Shown here: one piece after another, positions 33,748 to 37,296 of the stretch
How the letters are laid out: each line of letters starts with the position of its first letter
Position numbering within the stretch: the first letter of the stretch is position 1
Assembly (NCBI GenBank): GCA_902627575.1
Contig: CACOJQ010000013.1
Coordinates: forward strand, 1 to 37,296
Source of the DNA: an uncultured Bacteroidota bacterium
Lineage (GTDB): Bacteria > Bacteroidota > Bacteroidia > Flavobacteriales > BACL11
DNA length: 37,296 nucleotides
Direction of reading: 5' to 3'
The notes under the pieces: model-generated
The model's input: the letters and a program-made list of their open reading frames with translations, nothing else
Told to the model about the DNA's origin: nothing
The model's database searches: none
Program-made: the position numbers and the translations under genes

Positions 33748-35403
33748 TTATAGTCTGAATTGTAAAGTTAAGCCTAAATATATTTTATTCGTTGGAATAA
33801 AATAATCAACAACCTCAGTAAAACTATTAAATTCATTTCTATTCGAAGAAATTTCGTTTTGGGTTTTAGTGAATAGATTTTCTCTATTTATTCGGTACAG
33901 ACCATGTACGATAACTTTGAGGTTTTTATTAATTACTAATGGAGGTGTATAATTTAATCCAACATCAATTAAACTAATTGTATTTTGGATATTTATATTT
34001 TCTTGGATGTTAAATAATTCTGTACCAAGATCCAAAGTATTTATATTACCATTAATGAAATAATCAATAGGCTCAGATATTTCAATATTAAAATTATCTT
34101 CAAAAATGCCTGAATATGTAGCCTGACCACTTCTGCTTGATGAAACAGTACTGTTACTTATAAGACTAGGAGAGACAAATATGTTAAGGTTTTCATTAAA
34201 ATTATAATAAATTGTTGGCATCAAAAAACTTTCAGTAAATGATAAGTCCTCAGAAAAATCAGTTACACTATTTTTTCTAATATAAGTAGTTTGATTTTGT
34301 GTTATAGGATTGGGTATTTCTGAAATGGTCTGAATTAAACTAGAATTTAAAGTTGTATTGGAATTAACCATATTAAAAGTTATACCAACCATAAGTTTGT
34401 CATTAATCTTATATAAATTTGATGAAACACTAAAATTATTGTTTTCATTATAGTTTATATTATCTGGTATTAAACCTGTTCCAAAATCAAATAGATTTGA
34501 TGTGTTAGATACTAAAAATGAATAAGAAATTCGTACTGGAATTTTTTCATTGTAAATGATTTTTTTAAGTATTGGATTATAATTATCAGGATTTTTAAAA
34601 TCTTCAACTCTAAAACTTTCAACTTTTGGCTTGTTAAATCCTTCTATTTTATAAATATCAACATCAACGTTTTCATTAGCTAAAATATAACTTAATTTTT
34701 TTCCATTTTTAATGAAATTAATTTTGTTGCTTGTTTTCTTTATATTATTTAATATTTGATCAGTTAATAAATTTTCTTTTGAAAATCTGGCTTGCAATGT
34801 TGCAGGGTTGTAATATAAAACATAAATATTTTTTCTAATCAAAGTATCTATTTTAGAGATACTCCTAATTTTACATTTGATTTCAGCATCTAAATTTAAA
34901 CTATAATGAAATGTAAACCTAAAATCCTCAGAGCTTTCATAAACTACTTGTTCAACAATTTCACTTCCATTTTCATCAACAACTATATTATAACTCTTTT
35001 TAGAGTATTTTTTCCAGCTAGAACTAACATCTTTGCTTACAATAACATTTACATATCCGCTATCTACACTTAATTTATTAAATGATTCCCATTCCCATTT
35101 TTTTACCTCAGTTTTAACACTATATAATTTACTATTTTTGATAATATCATACCAATCAAAAGAAGTGATATTTTTTGAGAAGGTTTTTGAAGGATAAACA
35201 TCGTCAATTAATGATTCGTCTTCTGTAAATAAATCATAAAAATCATCTTCATTATTAATACCTACCTTAATATTTGACTCATAATCTCTTAAGCATTCTC
35301 TTACAAGTTTTTGTATTTGATTTCTCTCCTTTACACTTATGTTACTTTGAGAAAATAAAAACAATGGAAATAATATCTGAATTACTAAAATTATATTTTT
35401 CAT
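33748..35403 (-). CDS. Predicted outer-membrane beta-barrel protein
   Basis: A 551-aa protein with a signal peptide (MKNIILVIQILFPLFLFSQ). Roughly residues 20-300 form a soluble region. The rest alternates strands and turns with aromatic-rich edges, such as PVRISYSFLVS, DKLMVGITFNMVN, FNENLNIFVSPSLIS and LKVIVHGLYRINR. It ends in KIYLGLTLQFRL, the C-terminal strand style of outer-membrane barrels. No family is recognised. The ATG overlaps the stop of the surface-protein gene (ATGA), showing translational coupling, and it is one of the early genes of the cluster. It may be the outer-membrane port or anchor. Confidence 0.78.
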   Translation of the reverse strand: MKNIILVIQILFPLFLFSQSNISVKERNQIQKLVRECLRDYESNIKVGINNEDDFYDLFTEDESLIDDVYPSKTFSKNITSFDWYDIIKNSKLYSVKTEVKKWEWESFNKLSVDSGYVNVIVSKDVSSSWKKYSKKSYNIVVDENGSEIVEQVVYESSEDFRFTFHYSLNLDAEIKCKIRSISKIDTLIRKNIYVLYYNPATLQARFSKENLLTDQILNNIKKTSNKINFIKNGKKLSYILANENVDVDIYKIEGFNKPKVESFRVEDFKNPDNYNPILKKIIYNEKIPVRISYSFLVSNTSNLFDFGTGLIPDNINYNENNNFSVSSNLYKINDKLMVGITFNMVNSNTTLNSSLIQTISEIPNPITQNQTTYIRKNSVTDFSEDLSFTESFLMPTIYYNFNENLNIFVSPSLISNSTVSSSRSGQATYSGIFEDNFNIEISEPIDYFINGNINTLDLGTELFNIQENINIQNTISLIDVGLNYTPPLVINKNLKVIVHGLYRINRENLFTKTQNEISSNRNEFNSFTEVVDYFIPTNKIYLGLTLQFRL

Positions 35404-37296
35404 TTCACTATAATTTTAGATAAGTTATTGTGTCCATTAACAAAATATTTAATAAAATATATTCCTGGTCTTACAGAACTAAGGTCAATAGATTTATTAG
35501 AATATTCAATTGTGGGTTGAATCTCTCTTCCATGTATATCAAATATTTTTAAATGATCTATGTTATTTCCTTCCCAACTAAGTATATTAAATACTGGGTT
35601 TGGATAAAACAAAACAATATTGTCTTTTTCACTAATCGTTAAAGGATCAGGAGGAGGATTATAATAAGAAATAGTACTGCACGATTCATTGTTTCCGTAA
35701 TTAAAATATGTAATTACCCAATATCTGTTTATTGTTGTATCAATAGTATTTGTAAATTGATTATACCTTAAAGTATCAGATTCGCTTATTACATTATCAC
35801 CAGAAAGTATATTTGTATATCCCCACTGATATGAAATATTCAAGCTAGAATCATTACACACTAAAATATTGGTGTTTTCCATCTGCTGAATAGAAGTTGT
35901 GCTAGGTGCAAAGTTTGAACTTATATCAACAAAAGTATTAGTATTTATCTTACAGCCTGTCTCATAAATTCTTACCTCAACCTCTAAATCTACTGTTGTA
36001 TTTGGTATATTAGGCCAATCAACAAGGCAATTTTTGGATTCGTTAGTTCCAATTATATTTCCAAAATTAGTAGACCAAATATATCTATAATTAGTTGGTG
36101 TTGTATCTAACGTATAACTTGCATTACTTTGATTAGCACAAACAGTTAAGTCTCCAATAATACTGTAAGGAACTGGAAGTGGGTTAACAATAATGTTAAC
36201 AATATTAGTAGTGTCAATGCTCGAGCAACCTACATTTTCTACTATTAATCTATAATCTGTAGAGTCTGTTAAATTAGTGGGTTGATAGCTGTTTGAACCT
36301 CCCGAACCAGGCACAGGATTCCAAGCACCATTATTAGTTCTAAATTGCCATTCGTATCCGTATATTCCGTCTCCTCCACTGGCGCTAGTTGAAGATAAAA
36401 TAACTTGTATATCCTCATTAAGACAAACTGTATCGTTATCAGAAATAATACCCGGCATAAACTCATCATAAACCATAACTTCAATGACATCTGAATTCTT
36501 TTCACCACATCCAAAATCTGAAATCACTTTCACTTTATAGTACGTGGTTTCAATTAATGAAGATAGTGGAAGGAAGCTATCTGTTTGGTTAACATCAACA
36601 TTAAGGTTAGTACTATCTGAAGAAGAATACCAAATGTAGGTATAATTACCTCCTGCACCTGTAGGATCATTAGAGAAATTTAACGTGTCAGGAGTTGTAT
36701 TATAACAAATTATTTGATCAGGTATAACACCAATACTTAAAGTATCATAAACTTCAATGTATATACTATCTGTATATCTATCAAGACAGTTTGAATTTAA
36801 ATCTGACTTTACTTTAACTCTAAAGTAAGTAGATTCAGTCATATTTGAAAGAGCTAAATTTATATTATTTAGACCTGTATCCAGCCAAACGTTTCCACTA
36901 GAAACTAAATATTGCCATTGATATATATATGAATTATTACCTCCAGTTGGGAGATTAACAAAAAATAAATCATCTGCTATGGAATCATAACATAGTGTCT
37001 GATTACTAACTATTGAACCAGGAATAACCTGCTCTAAAACTGTAATTGTAACAGTATCTGTGAAGACATCGCATTCATAACTATCACTATATTCTATAAC
37101 ATAAGATATTGTTGAGTTTAAATTAGATGGAGCATACCAGTCTAAGTTATTATTTAAAGTTGTAAAACCAGAACCTGAATCTATATACCAATTGAAAGTA
37201 TATGGTTGATTTCCTCCTTGTGGGGAAATAATTGTTTTTAAAGTATCTGGAACAGTATTGTAGCAAATTAATTGGTCATTATTAAGAATTCCACCT
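35400..37296 (-). CDS. T9SS-sorted multi-domain surface protein (5' end outside window)
   Basis: The frame is open from the window edge to the TGA at 35400, giving at least 631 residues; the ATG at 36842 is internal. The protein contains repeated Ig-/PKD-like domains of about 90-100 residues, each with a PG-I-...-Q-x-[IL]CY/CL entry (GSIVSNQTLCYDS, GVIPDQIICYNTTPD, GIISDNDTVCLNED), a GG-x-Y-x-Y-x-W core and YRV/YKVKV exit. Beyond about 100 residues from the end lies a type A T9SS sorting domain (FYPNPVFNILSWEGN...LKIFDIHGREIQ...PGIYFIKYFVNG...KIIVK). It should be a long surface-attached adhesin-like protein. Its stop overlaps the barrel gene start. Confidence 0.9.
   Translation of the reverse strand, partial: GGILNNDQLICYNTVPDTLKTIISPQGGNQPYTFNWYIDSGSGFTTLNNNLDWYAPSNLNSTISYVIEYSDSYECDVFTDTVTITVLEQVIPGSIVSNQTLCYDSIADDLFFVNLPTGGNNSYIYQWQYLVSSGNVWLDTGLNNINLALSNMTESTYFRVKVKSDLNSNCLDRYTDSIYIEVYDTLSIGVIPDQIICYNTTPDTLNFSNDPTGAGGNYTYIWYSSSDSTNLNVDVNQTDSFLPLSSLIETTYYKVKVISDFGCGEKNSDVIEVMVYDEFMPGIISDNDTVCLNEDIQVILSSTSASGGDGIYGYEWQFRTNNGAWNPVPGSGGSNSYQPTNLTDSTDYRLIVENVGCSSIDTTNIVNIIVNPLPVPYSIIGDLTVCANQSNASYTLDTTPTNYRYIWSTNFGNIIGTNESKNCLVDWPNIPNTTVDLEVEVRIYETGCKINTNTFVDISSNFAPSTTSIQQMENTNILVCNDSSLNISYQWGYTNILSGDNVISESDTLRYNQFTNTIDTTINRYWVITYFNYGNNESCSTISYYNPPPDPLTISEKDNIVLFYPNPVFNILSWEGNNIDHLKIFDIHGREIQPTIEYSNKSIDLSSVRPGIYFIKYFVNGHNNLSKIIVK

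Noticed and set aside
36840-36842. ATG at 36842 as start of the surface protein
   Set aside because: The frame stays open upstream to the window edge and continues the same repeated domain pattern, so the ATG is internal.
22335-37296. Type VI secretion or a known named anti-phage system
   Set aside because: No Hcp, VgrG, sheath, ClpV, nuclease or TIR/SIR2 effector is seen; vWA plus protease alone is not enough to name a defence system.
1-37296. CRISPR arrays, rRNA, ordinary tRNA genes, insertion sequences or riboswitches
   Set aside because: I read for these and found no regular spacer-repeat array, no transposase-like protein, no other tRNA-like fold and no recognisable riboswitch core.

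Overview
The window comes from an AT-rich member of the Bacteroidota, most likely a marine-type flavobacterium. The evidence is a PorT-family type IX secretion (T9SS) gene, several proteins ending in T9SS-like sorting domains, a tmRNA whose tag reads GENNYALAA, a short RpoD sigma factor, menaquinone biosynthesis (UbiE/MenG), and -7 elements of the TAnnTTTG type. A genus cannot be assigned from the sequence alone.

Positions 1-18.4 kb are ordinary chromosome. A tight forward operon (efp end, serC, serA, a DUF1015 gene, a YggS-type PLP protein, ridA, meaB) joins serine synthesis to PLP and enamine damage control. A small secreted repeat protein of the Septknot/DUF6150 type faces it. A second forward operon follows (aminotransferase, heptose-phosphate kinase, ubiE, porT). 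Next come a small membrane protein, a reverse SpoU-type RNA methyltransferase, and forward housekeeping genes: fbaA, accD, rpsO, pnp, rpoD and rpe. A reverse alanine/saccharopine dehydrogenase-family gene ends this block.

At 18379-18745 lies ssrA (tmRNA). From its 3' end onward the content becomes accessory. Between 18.78 and 21.93 kb four unrelated modules (a T9SS-sorted esterase, a GrpB-family protein, a T9SS-sorted cysteine-repeat protein, a lipoprotein) are separated by three copies of a roughly 27-bp element. All three lie in the same orientation, and two are followed by a palindrome identical or closely related to the ssrA terminator. This looks like serial insertion or duplication at the ssrA 3' end.

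From 22.3 kb to the end, and beyond it, is one long reverse-strand gene cluster with tiny gaps. In transcription order it holds a T9SS-sorted multi-domain surface protein (open at the window edge), a predicted outer-membrane beta-barrel protein, a zinc-ribbon/single-TM protein, a small secreted protein with a MIDAS-like motif, a large secreted SH3-like/vWA protein, an ABC ATPase, a MacB/FtsX-type permease, a three-TM protein, a tubulin/FtsZ-like GTPase of 819 aa, a membrane-anchored trypsin-like protease, a secreted Cys-rich protein and a lipoprotein. The parts would span cytoplasm, inner membrane, periplasm, outer membrane and surface. I read them as one envelope-spanning machine whose function is unknown. 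It resembles in outline the FtsZ-like/vWA/membrane-protein systems predicted to remodel membranes, but with an ABC exporter pair and a protease. This is the main candidate for an undescribed system.
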